Counted from the stretch's first letter, positions 46,726-56,280 are shown. The stretch is DNA of 64,000 nt from Nocardia transvalensis (GCF_015477765.1 NZ_JADLQQ010000004.1:558001-622000); one strand, 5' to 3'. Made by a program: numbers and translations. Notes: a model not told the origin generated them from the sequence alone.

Positions 46726-47382
46726 GTGGGTACCGACAACAACGCGGTGGCGTCGCAGGACCGGCCGAAGGGCCGCGGCACGAGGCCGGCACGTCCCGGC
46801 GCCGCTGGTTCGGAGAGCCGCAAGACCGCCGCCGAGCTGGATCGGTTGATCGGACCGGCCGCCGCCGGTGATCGGCACGCGGTCACCGAGATCGTCAAGA
46901 TCGTGCACCCGCTGGTGCGCCGCTACTGTGCGGCCCGCATCGGCTCCGGCGGCCACCTGCACGTCACCGCCGACGACATCGCGCAGGAGATCTGCATCGC
47001 CACCGTCCAGGCCATCCCGCGCTACCGGGATCAGGGCAAGTCGTTCCTGGCGTTCGTGTACGGGATCTCGGCCAACAAGGTGGCCGACGCGTTCCGCCGC
47101 GCGCAGCAGCATCCGGCCTATCCGGTGGCGGAGTTCCCGGAGGAGGCATGCCCGGCCCCGGGGCCCGAGGAGATGGCCCTGGCCTCGGAGCGCCGCCGCG
47201 CGACCCGCGACCTGATGCAGGTGCTGGCACCGGCGCACCGCGAGGTGCTGGTCATGCGGATCGTGTTGGGGTGGACCGCCGCCCAGACCGCCGAGGCCAT
47301 CGGGACCAGCCCGGGCGTGGTGCGGGTGATGCAGCACCGGGCGCTGAACAAGCTGCGCGCCCAGCTGGCCGCCGCCTCCTGA
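46726..47382 (+). CDS. ECF-type RNA polymerase sigma factor, SigD/ShbA-like
   Basis: A 218-residue sigma factor. Region 2 includes VKIVHPLVRRYCAARIG, HVTADDIAQEICIATVQAIP and YRDQGKSFLAFVYGISANKV (DxxQE motif in DDIAQE). Region 4 is LAPAHREVLVMRIVLGWTAA and TAEAIGTSPGVVRVMQHRAL. The RYRDQGKSFLAFVYGISANK block is nearly that of M. tuberculosis SigD and of Streptomyces ShbA, which transcribes the gene for the primary sigma factor. A basic, low-complexity 40-residue N-terminus precedes. GTG 46726 follows GAAAGGATCCCCA. No anti-sigma factor gene is adjacent. Confidence 0.87.
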   Translation: MGTDNNAVASQDRPKGRGTRPARPGAAGSESRKTAAELDRLIGPAAAGDRHAVTEIVKIVHPLVRRYCAARIGSGGHLHVTADDIAQEICIATVQAIPRYRDQGKSFLAFVYGISANKVADAFRRAQQHPAYPVAEFPEEACPAPGPEEMALASERRRATRDLMQVLAPAHREVLVMRIVLGWTAAQTAEAIGTSPGVVRVMQHRALNKLRAQLAAAS

Positions 47383-47398
47383 GCACGCGCGGCGTCGG

Positions 47399-48067
47399 TC
47401 AGTAGGACCCGTTGACGCCCAACACCTTCCGCAGCTCGTCCTCGGCCTCGACCGAGGTCACGAACAACAGTTCGTCCTCGCCTTCGAGCGGGTCGTCGGG
47501 CTGCGGAACGATCACCCGGCCACCCCGCAGAATCGTCACCAGCGCGGCATCGCGCGGGAGCGCGAGGGTGCGCACCGCCTTTCCGGCCAGCGCGGTATCG
47601 GCGGGCAGGGTGATCTCGACCAGATTCGCCTGACCCTGCCGCAGCGTCATCAGCCGCACCAGATCACCCACCGACACCGCCTCCTCGGCCAGTGAGGCCA
47701 GCAGGCGCGGGGTCGACACCGCGACGTCGACTCCCCACGAGCCGTCGAACAGCCACTCGTTGCGTGGATCGTTGACCCGGGCCACCACCCGCCGCACACC
47801 GAACTCGGTCTTGGCGAGCAGGCTGTACACCAGATTCACCTTGTCGTCGCCGGTCGCCGCGATGCAGACCTCGTAGTCCTGCAACCCCGCCTCCTCGAGC
47901 AGTTCCAGCTCGCAGGCGTCGCCGTGCACCCACGTCGCGGCGGGAGCGACGACCGGGTCGACGTGGTCGAGGCGGCGTTCGAGCAGCATCACCTCGTGCC
48001 CGCCGCGAAGGAGTTCCTGGGCGATGGAGCGGCCGACGGCACCCGCCCCGGCGATCGCTACTTTCAC
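47399..48067 (-). CDS. ceoC: TrkA-family potassium uptake protein CeoC
   Basis: A 222-residue cytoplasmic RCK protein. The Rossmann motif is MKVAIAGAGAVGRSIAQELL (GxGxxG), with the acidic end of beta-2 in VMLLERR and a GDACELELLEEAGL turn. The C-terminal TrkA-C domain begins around LPADTALAGKAVRTLALPRD and ends EGEDELLFVTSVEAEDELRK. It regulates a K+ transporter by binding NAD(H) or other nucleotides. The start overlaps the ceoB stop by four bases, so the two are coupled. No TrkH/KtrB-type channel gene is in the window. It converges with the sigma factor gene. Confidence 0.9.
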   Translation of the reverse strand: MKVAIAGAGAVGRSIAQELLRGGHEVMLLERRLDHVDPVVAPAATWVHGDACELELLEEAGLQDYEVCIAATGDDKVNLVYSLLAKTEFGVRRVVARVNDPRNEWLFDGSWGVDVAVSTPRLLASLAEEAVSVGDLVRLMTLRQGQANLVEITLPADTALAGKAVRTLALPRDAALVTILRGGRVIVPQPDDPLEGEDELLFVTSVEAEDELRKVLGVNGSY

Positions 48068-48735
48068 GATTGGTCCTCGGTCGAAGGGGGAGCGGCGGCG
48101 AGGGCGACGGCCTCGCCGACGGAGCCGGAGGCGGCGGCGATATAGACGATGTCATCGGCCTGCAACACCGTTTTCTTGGTGGGCACCACGCCCTGACTGA
48201 ATCGGATGAGGACGGCCACGCGGGCGTGAATCACGTCCTCCAGATCCCGCACTGTACGCCCGTACCAGTCCTCGTGCAGGGGGAGCTCGATGACCGCGAC
48301 GGTGCCGGTGGGGTCGCGCCAGCTGGTCGCCGCCGCGTCGCCGACGATCGTGCGCAGGAACCGATCGGTCGTCCAGGGCACGGTGGCAATGGTCGGGATG
48401 CCCAGCCGCTCGTAGACCGCGGCCCGCTTGGCGTCGTAGATGCGTGCCACCACGCGCTCCACGCCGAAGGTCTCCCGGGCGACCCGGGCGGCGATGATGT
48501 TGGAGTTGTCTCCGGAGGACACGGCGGCGAATGCGCCCGCCCGCTCGATGCCCGCCCGCTGCAGCACGTCCCGGTCGAAGCCGACCCCGGTCACCCGCTC
48601 ACCGGAGAACTCCTTGCCGAGCCGCAGGAAGGCGCTCGGATCTCGATCGATCACGGCAACCTCGTGCCCGACCCGGACCAGGGCGCGGGCGAGCGAGGAG
48701 CCGACTCGGCCACACCCCATGATCACTACGTACAC
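48064..48735 (-). CDS. ceoB: TrkA-family potassium uptake protein CeoB
   Basis: A 223-residue RCK protein, partner of CeoC. The nucleotide-binding motif is VYVVIMGCGRVGSSLARALV, beta-2 ends with VAVIDRDPSAF, and GVGFDRDVLQRAGIERAGAF and SSGDNSNIIAARVARETFGV follow. The TrkA-C part is at about 140-215 (VAVIELPLHEDWYGRTVRDL to VLQADDIVYIAAASG). GTG 48735 is taken because it immediately precedes the first beta strand; an in-frame extension to 48984 overlaps the divergent permease promoter and lacks coding character. Confidence 0.9.
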   Translation of the reverse strand: MYVVIMGCGRVGSSLARALVRVGHEVAVIDRDPSAFLRLGKEFSGERVTGVGFDRDVLQRAGIERAGAFAAVSSGDNSNIIAARVARETFGVERVVARIYDAKRAAVYERLGIPTIATVPWTTDRFLRTIVGDAAATSWRDPTGTVAVIELPLHEDWYGRTVRDLEDVIHARVAVLIRFSQGVVPTKKTVLQADDIVYIAAASGSVGEAVALAAAPPSTEDQS

Positions 48736-48898
48736 CGTGCCATCCCCAATTCGAAAACCGTGGTGTGCGGTCTGGTTCGTTATCGGAGGAACCGTACCCG
48801 CCGACGGTCCTTGCAGCCACATTCCCCCTGAGCGACCTCTCGAAACGCGGGTGGCCCGGCGCTGTGTGGCCTGGAACACCGCAGTTATGCTGGGGCGA

Positions 48899-50887
48899 GT
48901 GTCCAAGTTGACGACGGCCGTCAAACGCATGGTGGTCGGCCGCCCCTTCCGCAGTGATTCGCTGGGACATACCTTGCTGCCCAAGCGGATCGCACTGCCC
49001 GTTTTCGCCTCCGATGCGCTGTCGTCGGTCGCCTACGCACCGGAGGAGATCTTCCTGGTGCTGTCGGCGGCCGGGCTGTCGGCCTACGTCTACGCGCCCT
49101 GGGTGGGCCTCGCGGTCGCCGCGGTGCTCGCCGTGGTGGTGGCCTCCTATCGGCAGAATGTCCACGCCTACCCCTCCGGCGGCGGTGACTACGAGGTGGC
49201 GACGAAGAACCTCGGGCCGACCGCCGGGCTCACCGTCGGCAGCGCGCTGCTGGTCGACTATGTGCTGACCGTCGCGGTGTCGATCTCCTCGGCGGCCTCC
49301 AATATCGGGTCGGCCGTGCCCTTCGTCGCCACCCACAAGGTGCTGTTCGCGGTGGCGGCGATCGCGCTGCTGGCGGCGATGAATCTGCGCGGGGTGCGGG
49401 AGTCCGGCACCGCGTTCGCCATCCCCACCTACGCCTTCATGATCGGCATGGTCTTCATGCTGGGCTGGGGAATCGTGCGGATCGAGGTGTTCGGCGACGA
49501 GGTGCACGCCGAGTCCTACGGTTTCCAGCTGCATGGGGAGGATTCGCACCTGTACGGGATCGCGTTCGCATTCCTGCTGGCGCGGGCGTTCTCCTCCGGC
49601 TGTGCGGCGCTGACCGGTGTCGAGGCCATCAGCAACGGTGTTCCGGCGTTCCGGAAGCCCAAGTCGCGCAACGCGGCGACGACGTTGCTGATGCTCGGCC
49701 TGATCTCCATCACCCTGCTGCTGGGCATCATCCTGCTGGCCCGCCGGGTGGGTGTGGTGTACGCGCAGAATGTGTCCGATCTGGTGGGCGCGCCGGCGGG
49801 CTACGAGCAGAAGACGCTGATCGCGCAGCTGGCCCATGCGGTGTTCCAAGGCTTCCCCGCGGGCTTCTACTTCATCACCGTGGTGACAGCGCTGATCCTG
49901 GTGCTGGCGGCCAACACGGCGTTCAACGGGTTCCCGGTGCTCGGTTCCATCCTGGCTCAGGACCGATTCCTGCCCCGCCAGCTGCACACCCGCGGTGACC
50001 GGCTGGCCTTCTCCAACGGCATCTTGTTCCTGTCAGGTGCGGCCATCGCGTTCGTGGTGATGTTCGGGGCCGAGGTGACACGGCTGATCCAGCTCTACAT
50101 CGTCGGTGTGTTCGTGTCGTTCGTGCTGAGCCAGACCGGCATGCTGCGGCATTGGACACGCTTGTTGCGCACCGAGACCGATCCGATCGTGCGTCGGCGG
50201 ATGCTGCGGTCGCGGGTGATCAACGCGATCGGCCTCACCATGACCGGGGCGGTGCTGGTGATCGTGTTGATCACCAAGTTCCTGGCGGGTGCCTGGATCG
50301 CGATCGTCACGATGGCGGCGATCTTCGTGCTGATGCGGATGATTCGCAAGCACTACGACACGGTCGCCCGCGAGCTCGACGAGTATGTGGCCGACCAGGT
50401 CCTGCCCAGCCGCACCCATTCCATCGTGCTGGTGTCCAAGCTGCACCTGCCGACGCGGCGGGCGATCGCCTATGCGCGCGCGACGCGGCCCGACGTGCTG
50501 GAGGCGGTCACTGTCAACGTCGACGAACCCGACACCCGGCAGCTGGTGCGCGAGTGGGAGAACAGCGATATTCCGGTGCCGCTCAAGGTGATCGAGTCGC
50601 CGTATCGCGAGATCACCAAGCCGGTGGTGGATTACGTCAAGCGGGTGCGGCGGGCGTCGCCGCGCGATGTGGTGACCGTGTTCATTCCCGAATACGTGGT
50701 CGGGCACTGGTGGGAGCAGTTGCTGCACAACCAGAGTGCGCTGCGGTTGAAGGGGCGGCTGCTGTTCGAGCCCGGCGTCATGGTCACCAGCGTGCCGTGG
50801 CAGCTCAGCTCCTCGGCGAAGGCGCGGCAGCCGGGTCTGGTGAATGCTCCCGGTGCGGTGCGCCGCGGTTATGAGGAGCGATCGTGA
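48899..50887 (+). CDS. APC-superfamily permease with cytoplasmic tail (Rv2690c-like)
   Basis: A 662-residue transporter with twelve predicted helices and a soluble C-terminal region of about 200 residues. Characteristic blocks are PVFASDALSSVAYAPEEIFL, YPSGGGDYEVATKNLGPTAG, GSALLVDYVLTVAVSISSAA, ALTGVEAISNGVPAFRKPKS and NTAFNGFPVLGSILAQDRFL. This actinobacterial/firmicute APC branch includes K+/H+ symporters (KimA-like) as well as amino-acid carriers. Its position divergent from ceoB/ceoC makes a K+ role plausible but unproven. GTG 48899 lies seven bases after TATGCT, suggesting a leaderless mRNA. It overlaps the next gene at GTGA. Confidence 0.87.
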   Translation: MSKLTTAVKRMVVGRPFRSDSLGHTLLPKRIALPVFASDALSSVAYAPEEIFLVLSAAGLSAYVYAPWVGLAVAAVLAVVVASYRQNVHAYPSGGGDYEVATKNLGPTAGLTVGSALLVDYVLTVAVSISSAASNIGSAVPFVATHKVLFAVAAIALLAAMNLRGVRESGTAFAIPTYAFMIGMVFMLGWGIVRIEVFGDEVHAESYGFQLHGEDSHLYGIAFAFLLARAFSSGCAALTGVEAISNGVPAFRKPKSRNAATTLLMLGLISITLLLGIILLARRVGVVYAQNVSDLVGAPAGYEQKTLIAQLAHAVFQGFPAGFYFITVVTALILVLAANTAFNGFPVLGSILAQDRFLPRQLHTRGDRLAFSNGILFLSGAAIAFVVMFGAEVTRLIQLYIVGVFVSFVLSQTGMLRHWTRLLRTETDPIVRRRMLRSRVINAIGLTMTGAVLVIVLITKFLAGAWIAIVTMAAIFVLMRMIRKHYDTVARELDEYVADQVLPSRTHSIVLVSKLHLPTRRAIAYARATRPDVLEAVTVNVDEPDTRQLVREWENSDIPVPLKVIESPYREITKPVVDYVKRVRRASPRDVVTVFIPEYVVGHWWEQLLHNQSALRLKGRLLFEPGVMVTSVPWQLSSSAKARQPGLVNAPGAVRRGYEERS

Positions 50888-52182
50888 CCGTGCGAACCGA
50901 TAATGGTTGGGAGGGAATGCTTCTCGAGCTGCGATTGGGTCCTCCCGGGCACGGCGGGTTCTGCGTGGCGCGGCACGAGGGGCGGGTGGTGTTCGTGCGG
51001 CACGGGCTGCCGGGGGAGTTGGTGCGGGCGCGGGTGACCGAGGATCGCGGCAAGTCGTTCTGCCGTGCCGAGGCGGTGGAGGTGCTGGAGGCGTCGCCGG
51101 ACCGGGTACCGGCGACCTGTCCGGTGTCCGGGCCCGGCGGGGCGGGGTGCTGCGACTTCTCCTTCGCCACGCCCGAGGCCCAGCGCGCGCTGAAGGCCGC
51201 CGTGGTGACCGAGCAGCTGCGGCGGCTGGCCGAGTGGGAGACCAAGGTCACGGTCGAACCGATCCCGTTGGGTGACAACGGGAATTCGGAGACCGGGGGC
51301 TGGCGGACGCGTATTCGGCTGGTGGTCGACGACGAGGGTCGTGCCGGGATGCACCGCTATCGCAGCAGCGACGTGATCACGGATCTGCGCTGCCCACAAC
51401 CGATGGCGGGAGCCCTGGACGGGATCGCCGACAGCCGGTGGACGCCGGGAGCCGAACTCGTGATCGCCGTCGACGACGACGGATTGCGGCACATCGTGGA
51501 GTTGGCACCGCCGAAATCGGGACGGCGATCCGGCGGCGATCGGCGCAGTACCACCGCGCGGCGCGCCGCCACGCACGGTCCCCGTCCCGAGCGGGTGATC
51601 GAAGGCAGCGGTCGCGCAGTGCAATACGTGGCAGGCCGCCGCTGGGAGGTCTCGGCGACCGGATTCTGGCAGCCGCATCGCGGTGCGGCCCAGTGGTATT
51701 CGGATGTCGTCGCCGACTGGGCCGACGCGTCCCCGGGCGCACTGGCGTGGGATCTCTACAGCGGCGCAGGCGTTTTCGCGGCCCGTCTGGCCGAGCAGGT
51801 CGGCCCGGAGGGCAGCGTGCTGGGCGTCGAATCCTCGCGTTCCGCGGTCGCCGACGGCACCGCCGCCCTGCGCGACCTCCCTCAGGCCGAACTCCGAGCC
51901 CACCGCGTCGAACGCTGGCTCGACGACCGGATCCTCTCCGCCCCACCCCAAGTCGTGGTCCTCGACCCACCCCGCGCAGGCGCAGGCAAGGACGTCATCA
52001 CCGCCCTCACCGCCCCCCTCCCGGCCCGCATCGTCCACATCGGCTGCGACCCCGCCGCTTTCGCCCGCGACCTCGGCCTCTACCGCAGCGCGGGCTACAC
52101 CCCCACCCACCTCCGCGCCTTCGACGCCTTCCCGGCCACCCACCACGTCGAATGCCTGGCACTCCTCGAACCCACCCCCTGA
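50884..52182 (+). CDS. TrmA/RlmD-type RNA m5U methyltransferase family protein
   Basis: A 432-residue class I methyltransferase. The N-terminal TRAM-like domain is LLELRLGPPGHGGFCVARHE and VVFVRHGLPGELVRARVTED. The catalytic part has GFWQPHRGAAQWYSDVVADW, the SAM loop AWDLYSGAGVFAARLA, VVLDPPRAGAGKDVI and HIGCDPAAFARDL (catalytic Cys), with HHVECLALLEPTP at the end. It should methylate uracil C5 in tRNA or rRNA. The cysteines of the usual Fe-S cluster are few (CPVSG, GAGCCD), so cluster binding is uncertain. GTG 50884 overlaps the permease stop codon and follows GAGGAGCGATC. Confidence 0.9.
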   Translation: MTVRTDNGWEGMLLELRLGPPGHGGFCVARHEGRVVFVRHGLPGELVRARVTEDRGKSFCRAEAVEVLEASPDRVPATCPVSGPGGAGCCDFSFATPEAQRALKAAVVTEQLRRLAEWETKVTVEPIPLGDNGNSETGGWRTRIRLVVDDEGRAGMHRYRSSDVITDLRCPQPMAGALDGIADSRWTPGAELVIAVDDDGLRHIVELAPPKSGRRSGGDRRSTTARRAATHGPRPERVIEGSGRAVQYVAGRRWEVSATGFWQPHRGAAQWYSDVVADWADASPGALAWDLYSGAGVFAARLAEQVGPEGSVLGVESSRSAVADGTAALRDLPQAELRAHRVERWLDDRILSAPPQVVVLDPPRAGAGKDVITALTAPLPARIVHIGCDPAAFARDLGLYRSAGYTPTHLRAFDAFPATHHVECLALLEPTP

Positions 52183-52216
52183 CCCCGCCGCCCGGCCTGG
52201 CGGCCGGGCGGCGGGG
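52183..52216 (+). terminator. Fifteen-base-pair terminator after the RNA methyltransferase
   Basis: Arms CCCCGCCGCCCGGCC and GGCCGGGCGGCGGGG with loop TGGC start immediately after the stop codon. The stem is perfect and entirely G/C. Confidence 0.85.
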
Positions 52217-52222
52217 ATGCGA

Positions 52223-52262
52223 GTAGACCGGTCTCACGCATAGCGGGTAGACCGGTCTCACG
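52223..52262. promoter_or_regulatory. Two direct copies of GTAGACCGGTCTCACG
   Basis: The 16-base sequence is at 52223-52238 and 52247-52262, 24 bases apart. Each contains the perfect palindrome AGACCGGTCT, a form typical of TetR-family operators. Both flanking genes end toward this region, so no gene starts beside it. Confidence 0.6.
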
Positions 52263-52308
52263 TATGTCGATACAGGTCGGCCGGGGTTCTTCACCATTCC
52301 CGACGGGG

Positions 52309-52980
52309 CTAGTCCAACTGCCAAGTCACTCGGAGGGTGGTGGAGAGCTCGGATTCGCCGTATTCGAGGGGGATGGGGGAGGCGCTGGCTTCGGCCGACA
52401 TGAATTGGACCGCGCGGGTGGGGATGGGTGGGGTGGTCGGGGCGGTGTTTTCGGTGATCTCCAGGACCTGGCCGAGGGTGCGGCCGGCGCGGGCGGCGTA
52501 CTGGTCGGCCTTGGCGCGGGCGTTGTCCCAGGCGGCGTCGCGGGCGCGGGTCAGCAGGGCCTCCTGGTCGGCGAAGGTGAGGTTCAGCCCGCCCAGGCGC
52601 ACGTCGTCGCCGCCCGCGTCGACGGCATGGCCGATGATCGTCGCCGGATCCGGCGTGTCTTGGGCCTCGACGCGCAGCGACACCGTCAGCGAGGTGCTCG
52701 CGACATAACCGGTGATGCGGGAGCCACCGCCCTCGACCCAGGTGGTCTCGGTGTGCACCGACAGGCCGCTGGTGGCGATATCGGCCGATCGGACGCCGTC
52801 GGCCCGCAGCTTCGCCGTGACCGCGGTGGTGCGCTCGGCGGCGTTGTGGTAGGCCAGAGCCACTGTGCTGGCGCGGGTTTCGATGGAAATCGACACCTCC
52901 ATGCGGTCGGGTGTGGCGGCGGCGGTGCCGTGCCCGAAGGTGGTCACCGTCGCGGTGGTGCGGGACTGGTCGGCGGTCAC
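52309..52980 (-). CDS. SIMPL domain (DUF541) protein
   Basis: A 223-residue protein with the SIMPL/BP26-type pattern: [60 protein letters not shown] and [36 protein letters not shown] is the long central helix and [12 protein letters not shown] closes the fold. No signal peptide is seen, unlike many relatives, so this copy is probably cytoplasmic. BP26 forms ring oligomers, but function is unclear. GTG 52980 follows AAGGGATCCCT; ATG 53016 would add twelve residues. Confidence 0.85.
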   Translation of the reverse strand: MTADQSRTTATVTTFGHGTAAATPDRMEVSISIETRASTVALAYHNAAERTTAVTAKLRADGVRSADIATSGLSVHTETTWVEGGGSRITGYVASTSLTVSLRVEAQDTPDPATIIGHAVDAGGDDVRLGGLNLTFADQEALLTRARDAAWDNARAKADQYAARAGRTLGQVLEITENTAPTTPPIPTRAVQFMSAEASASPIPLEYGESELSTTLRVTWQLD

Positions 52981-53165
52981 AGGGATCCCTTCTGTCTCCG
53001 AGAGTGGCTGCGGCACAGCGCACCGCCCACACTATCGGCGCGCGGATATGCCGAGGCTCACATATCGGACGGATGTCGCGAGTAGCTTGCCGTTCCCGTC
53101 CTCGGGACTCGACACGGCTCCGTAGACTGTCCCAAACAGACGAGCCATCCAGAGGAGCGATAGCG

Positions 53166-55058
53166 GTGGGAGTTCTTTCCCGGGTCGATACGCCCGAGGA
53201 CCTGCGGCGGCTGACGGTACCGGAACTGCACGAGCTGGCGGAGGAGATCCGCGAGTTCCTGGTCCGCAAGGTCGCGGTGACGGGCGGTCATCTGGGACCG
53301 AACCTCGGTGTGGTGGAGCTGACGATCGCCCTGCACCGCACCTTCGATTCGCCCGCGGATCCGATCGTCTTCGACACCGGTCACCAGGCCTACGTGCACA
53401 AGATCCTGACCGGCCGCAAGGACGGCTTCGACCGGCTGCGCAAACAGGGCGGCCTGTCCGGCTATCCCAGCCGCGCCGAGAGCGCCCACGACTGGGTGGA
53501 GTCCTCGCACGCCTCCGCGTCGCTGTCCTATGCCGACGGCCTGGCCAAGGCGTTCGCGCTGACCAAACAGCGCCGCCACGTGGTGGCTGTGGTCGGTGAC
53601 GGCGCGCTGACCGGCGGTATGTGCTGGGAGGCGCTGAACAATATCGCCGCCGGGCCGGACCGCTCGCTGATCATCGTGGTCAACGACAACGGGCGCTCGT
53701 ATTCGCCCACCATCGGCGGGCTGGCCGACCGGCTGACCGCGCTGCGGATGCAGCCCGCCTACGAGCAGGCACTGGATGTGACCAAACGGTTCGTTCAGGG
53801 CATCCCGCACGTCGGCGGCTCGGCCTACTCGATGCTGCACGCGCTCAAGGCCGGGATCAAGGATGCCGTCGCGCCGCAGGAGCTGTTCAGCGATCTGGGC
53901 CTGAAATACGTCGGCCCGGTCGACGGCCACGACATCGTCGCCCTGGAGGCGGCGCTGCGCCGGGCCAAGGATTTCGGCGGGCCCGTCATCGTGCACGCCG
54001 TGACCCAGAAGGGCCGCGGCTATCAGCCGGCCGAGGATCACGAGGCCGATCAGATGCATTCGATCGGGGTGATCGACCCCGAGACCGGCGAGCCGATGGG
54101 CGGCAGCGCGGTCGGCTGGACGTCGGTGTTCTCCGACGAACTCATCCGCCAGGCCGAGCAGCGCGACGATATCGTCGCGCTCACCGCGGCCATGCCCGGG
54201 CCGACGGGGCTGACCCCGTTCGGCGAGCGGTTCCCGCATCGCATGTTCGACGTCGGCATCGCCGAGCAGCACGCCATGACCTCGGCCGCGGGTCTGGCCC
54301 TGGGCGGTCTGCACCCGGTGGTGGCCATCTACTCCACCTTTCTCAACCGCGCCTTCGACCAGCTGCTGATGGATGTGGCGCTGCTGAAGCTGCCGGTCAC
54401 CCTGGTGCTGGATCGCGCCGGTATCACCGGTGACGACGGCGCCAGCCACAATGGCATGTGGGATATGTCGGTGCTGGGCATCGTGCCCGGCATCCGGGTC
54501 GCCGCCCCGCGCGATGCCGCCACGCTGCGGGAGGAATTGGCCGAGGCCTTGGCCGTGCACGACGGCCCGACCGCCCTGCGGTTCCCGAAAGGCGCTGTCG
54601 CCGAGGAGCTTTCGGCCGTGGAGCGGCTGGACGGCGTGGACGTGCTGCGCATGCCCGAGGGCGGCGCGGCGCAGACGGTGCGCGGCGATGTGTTGCTGGT
54701 GGCGGTCGGCCCATTCGCGCAGACGGCGGTGCGAGCCGCCGACCTCCTTGCGGCGGAAGGTATTTCGGTGACCGTGGTGGACCCGCGCTGGGTGCTGCCG
54801 GTCTCGGACACCCTCGTCAAACTGGCCGAGAACTATCGCCTGGTGGTGACCGTCGAGGACGGTGGCCTGCACGGCGGCGTCGGCTGCACGGTCTCGGCGA
54901 AGTTGCGCGCCGCCGGACTGGACGTGCCGACCCGCGATATCGGTGTGCCGCAACGGTTCCTGGATCACGCCTCGCGGGCGCAGATCCACCAGGAACTGGG
55001 TTTGACACCGGCCGCCATCGCCCGCCGCGTCACCGGATGGCTTGCCGGTAACGCCTGA
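53166..55058 (+). CDS. dxs: 1-deoxy-D-xylulose-5-phosphate synthase
   Basis: A 630-residue thiamine-diphosphate enzyme that condenses pyruvate and glyceraldehyde-3-phosphate, the first step of the MEP isoprenoid pathway. Motifs include [55 protein letters not shown] (thiamine and Mg binding GDG to NN), [20 protein letters not shown] (glutamate for thiamine activation) and [23 protein letters not shown] 53166 is set by CAGAGGAGCGATAGC; the frame extends further upstream but lacks support. A 17-base repeat begins at its stop codon. Confidence 0.96.
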   Translation: MGVLSRVDTPEDLRRLTVPELHELAEEIREFLVRKVAVTGGHLGPNLGVVELTIALHRTFDSPADPIVFDTGHQAYVHKILTGRKDGFDRLRKQGGLSGYPSRAESAHDWVESSHASASLSYADGLAKAFALTKQRRHVVAVVGDGALTGGMCWEALNNIAAGPDRSLIIVVNDNGRSYSPTIGGLADRLTALRMQPAYEQALDVTKRFVQGIPHVGGSAYSMLHALKAGIKDAVAPQELFSDLGLKYVGPVDGHDIVALEAALRRAKDFGGPVIVHAVTQKGRGYQPAEDHEADQMHSIGVIDPETGEPMGGSAVGWTSVFSDELIRQAEQRDDIVALTAAMPGPTGLTPFGERFPHRMFDVGIAEQHAMTSAAGLALGGLHPVVAIYSTFLNRAFDQLLMDVALLKLPVTLVLDRAGITGDDGASHNGMWDMSVLGIVPGIRVAAPRDAATLREELAEALAVHDGPTALRFPKGAVAEELSAVERLDGVDVLRMPEGGAAQTVRGDVLLVAVGPFAQTAVRAADLLAAEGISVTVVDPRWVLPVSDTLVKLAENYRLVVTVEDGGLHGGVGCTVSAKLRAAGLDVPTRDIGVPQRFLDHASRAQIHQELGLTPAAIARRVTGWLAGNA

Positions 55059-55129
55059 ACGGCGGCGGTTCTTCTGTCCGTTTTCTGAACGGCGGCGGTT
55101 CTATCCATTTTCTAACCGTTCTCGAACGG
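55056..55129. promoter_or_regulatory. Array of GAACGG/CCGTTC sites between dxs and the secreted gene
   Basis: TGAACGGCGGCGGTTCT occurs at 55056-55072 and 55086-55102, a 30-base period; its first three bases are the dxs stop codon. CCGTTC at 55116 and GAACGG at 55124 form an inverted pair with a two-base centre. Spacings near 30 bases place the sites on one face of the helix, as for response-regulator binding. Confidence 0.5.
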
Positions 55130-55209
55130 TCTCCCAGCACTGGGCCCATACCGTCGACGGCGTTCGACAAGCCGGACGGAAATCGTCCCCGAGCGCAGGA
55201 GATATGCCC

Positions 55210-55563
55210 ATGCCGTTGTACACCCTTCGCCGCCTCGTCGTCGCCGGAATCGCCGGAGGCGCCGCCACCGTGGCTCTGGCATTGCCGGCCGTGGCAGGGG
55301 CGCAGGTCCCGTTATCGTCCGGGTCGGCCTCGTCCGGGTCCGGGTCGTCGGGGCCGGACGTCGCGGGCCCGGTGATCGTCTCGCCGGACGGTCCGGGCGC
55401 GGGGCCCGCGATCGTCTCGCCGGGCGGCCCGGGGCGGGGTCCGGTGATCGTGTCGCCGGGCGGCCCGGGGCCCGGTCCCGTGATCGTGGACCGTGACGGG
55501 CCCGGTCACTGCTATACCGTGCCCTCCGATCGCGGCCAGATGATCACCTGCACCCGGCCGTAA
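55210..55563 (+). CDS. Secreted Gly/Pro-rich repeat protein, unknown function
   Basis: A 117-residue protein with a signal peptide (PLYTLRRLVVAGIAGGAATV then ALALPAVAGAQ as cleavage zone). After a Ser/Gly linker there are four 13-residue repeats: GPVIVSPDGPGA, GPAIVSPGGPGR, GPVIVSPGGPGP and GPVIVDRDGPG. The end is HCYTVPSDRGQMITCTRP, with two cysteines that may pair. I do not recognise a family. ATG 55210 is chosen because AGGAG lies eight bases upstream; ATG 55204 is nearer. It directly precedes prrA. Confidence 0.7.
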   Translation: MPLYTLRRLVVAGIAGGAATVALALPAVAGAQVPLSSGSASSGSGSSGPDVAGPVIVSPDGPGAGPAIVSPGGPGRGPVIVSPGGPGPGPVIVDRDGPGHCYTVPSDRGQMITCTRP

Positions 55564-55593
55564 CAAGCGCCGCCCGTGGCTATCGTCGGAACC

Positions 55594-56280
55594 GTGAACA
55601 GTCGAGTACTGGTGGTGGACGACGACACCAGGGTGCTGACGTCGGTGGCGCGGGGGCTGCGGTTGTCGGGTTTCGAGGTCGACACCGCGGCCGACGGCGC
55701 CACCGCGCTGGCATGCATCGCCGCGAGCACCCCCGCGGCGATGGTGCTGGACCTGAACATGCCGCACCTGGACGGCGTCCAGGTCGTCACCGCCCTGCGG
55801 GCGTTGGGTAACGAGATCCCGATCTGCGTGCTCAGCGCCCGCTCGGAGGTGACCGACCGGATCGGTGCTCTCGAGGCGGGCGCGGACGACTACCTGACAA
55901 AGCCGTTCGACCTGGGTGAGCTGGCGGCCCGGCTGCGCGCCCTGCTGCGCCGGGTGCCCGCGCCCGCGGTCGATCCCGGCCGCACGGTCGTCGGGCCGCT
56001 GACCGTGCTGCCCGGCGCCCGCCGCGCCTACGTCGACGATCGGCCGCTGGATCTCACCAAGCGCGAATTCGATCTGCTGGCGGCGCTGGCCGCCGCGCCC
56101 GGGCAGGTGTTCAGTCGCGCACAACTCCTGGATCGTGTGTGGGGTTACGACTTCCGCACCCAGACGAAGGTGGTGGATGTCTTCGTGGCCTATCTGCGCC
56201 GCAAGATCGAGGCAAGCGGCTGCCCGCGACTGGTGCACACCGTCCGCGGCGTCGGCTTCGTCCTGCGGGTGGAACCGTGA
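55594..56280 (+). CDS. prrA: Two-component response regulator PrrA
   Basis: A 228-residue OmpR-type regulator. The receiver domain has the acidic pair in [11 protein letters not shown], phospho-acceptor Asp53 in [40 protein letters not shown] as the threonine/serine switch region, and lysine in [13 protein letters not shown]. The winged-helix domain includes [36 protein letters not shown] and [17 protein letters not shown], close to mycobacterial PrrA. GTG 55594 lies seven bases after TATCGT (leaderless type). prrB overlaps at GTGA. Confidence 0.92.
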   Translation: MNSRVLVVDDDTRVLTSVARGLRLSGFEVDTAADGATALACIAASTPAAMVLDLNMPHLDGVQVVTALRALGNEIPICVLSARSEVTDRIGALEAGADDYLTKPFDLGELAARLRALLRRVPAPAVDPGRTVVGPLTVLPGARRAYVDDRPLDLTKREFDLLAALAAAPGQVFSRAQLLDRVWGYDFRTQTKVVDVFVAYLRRKIEASGCPRLVHTVRGVGFVLRVEP

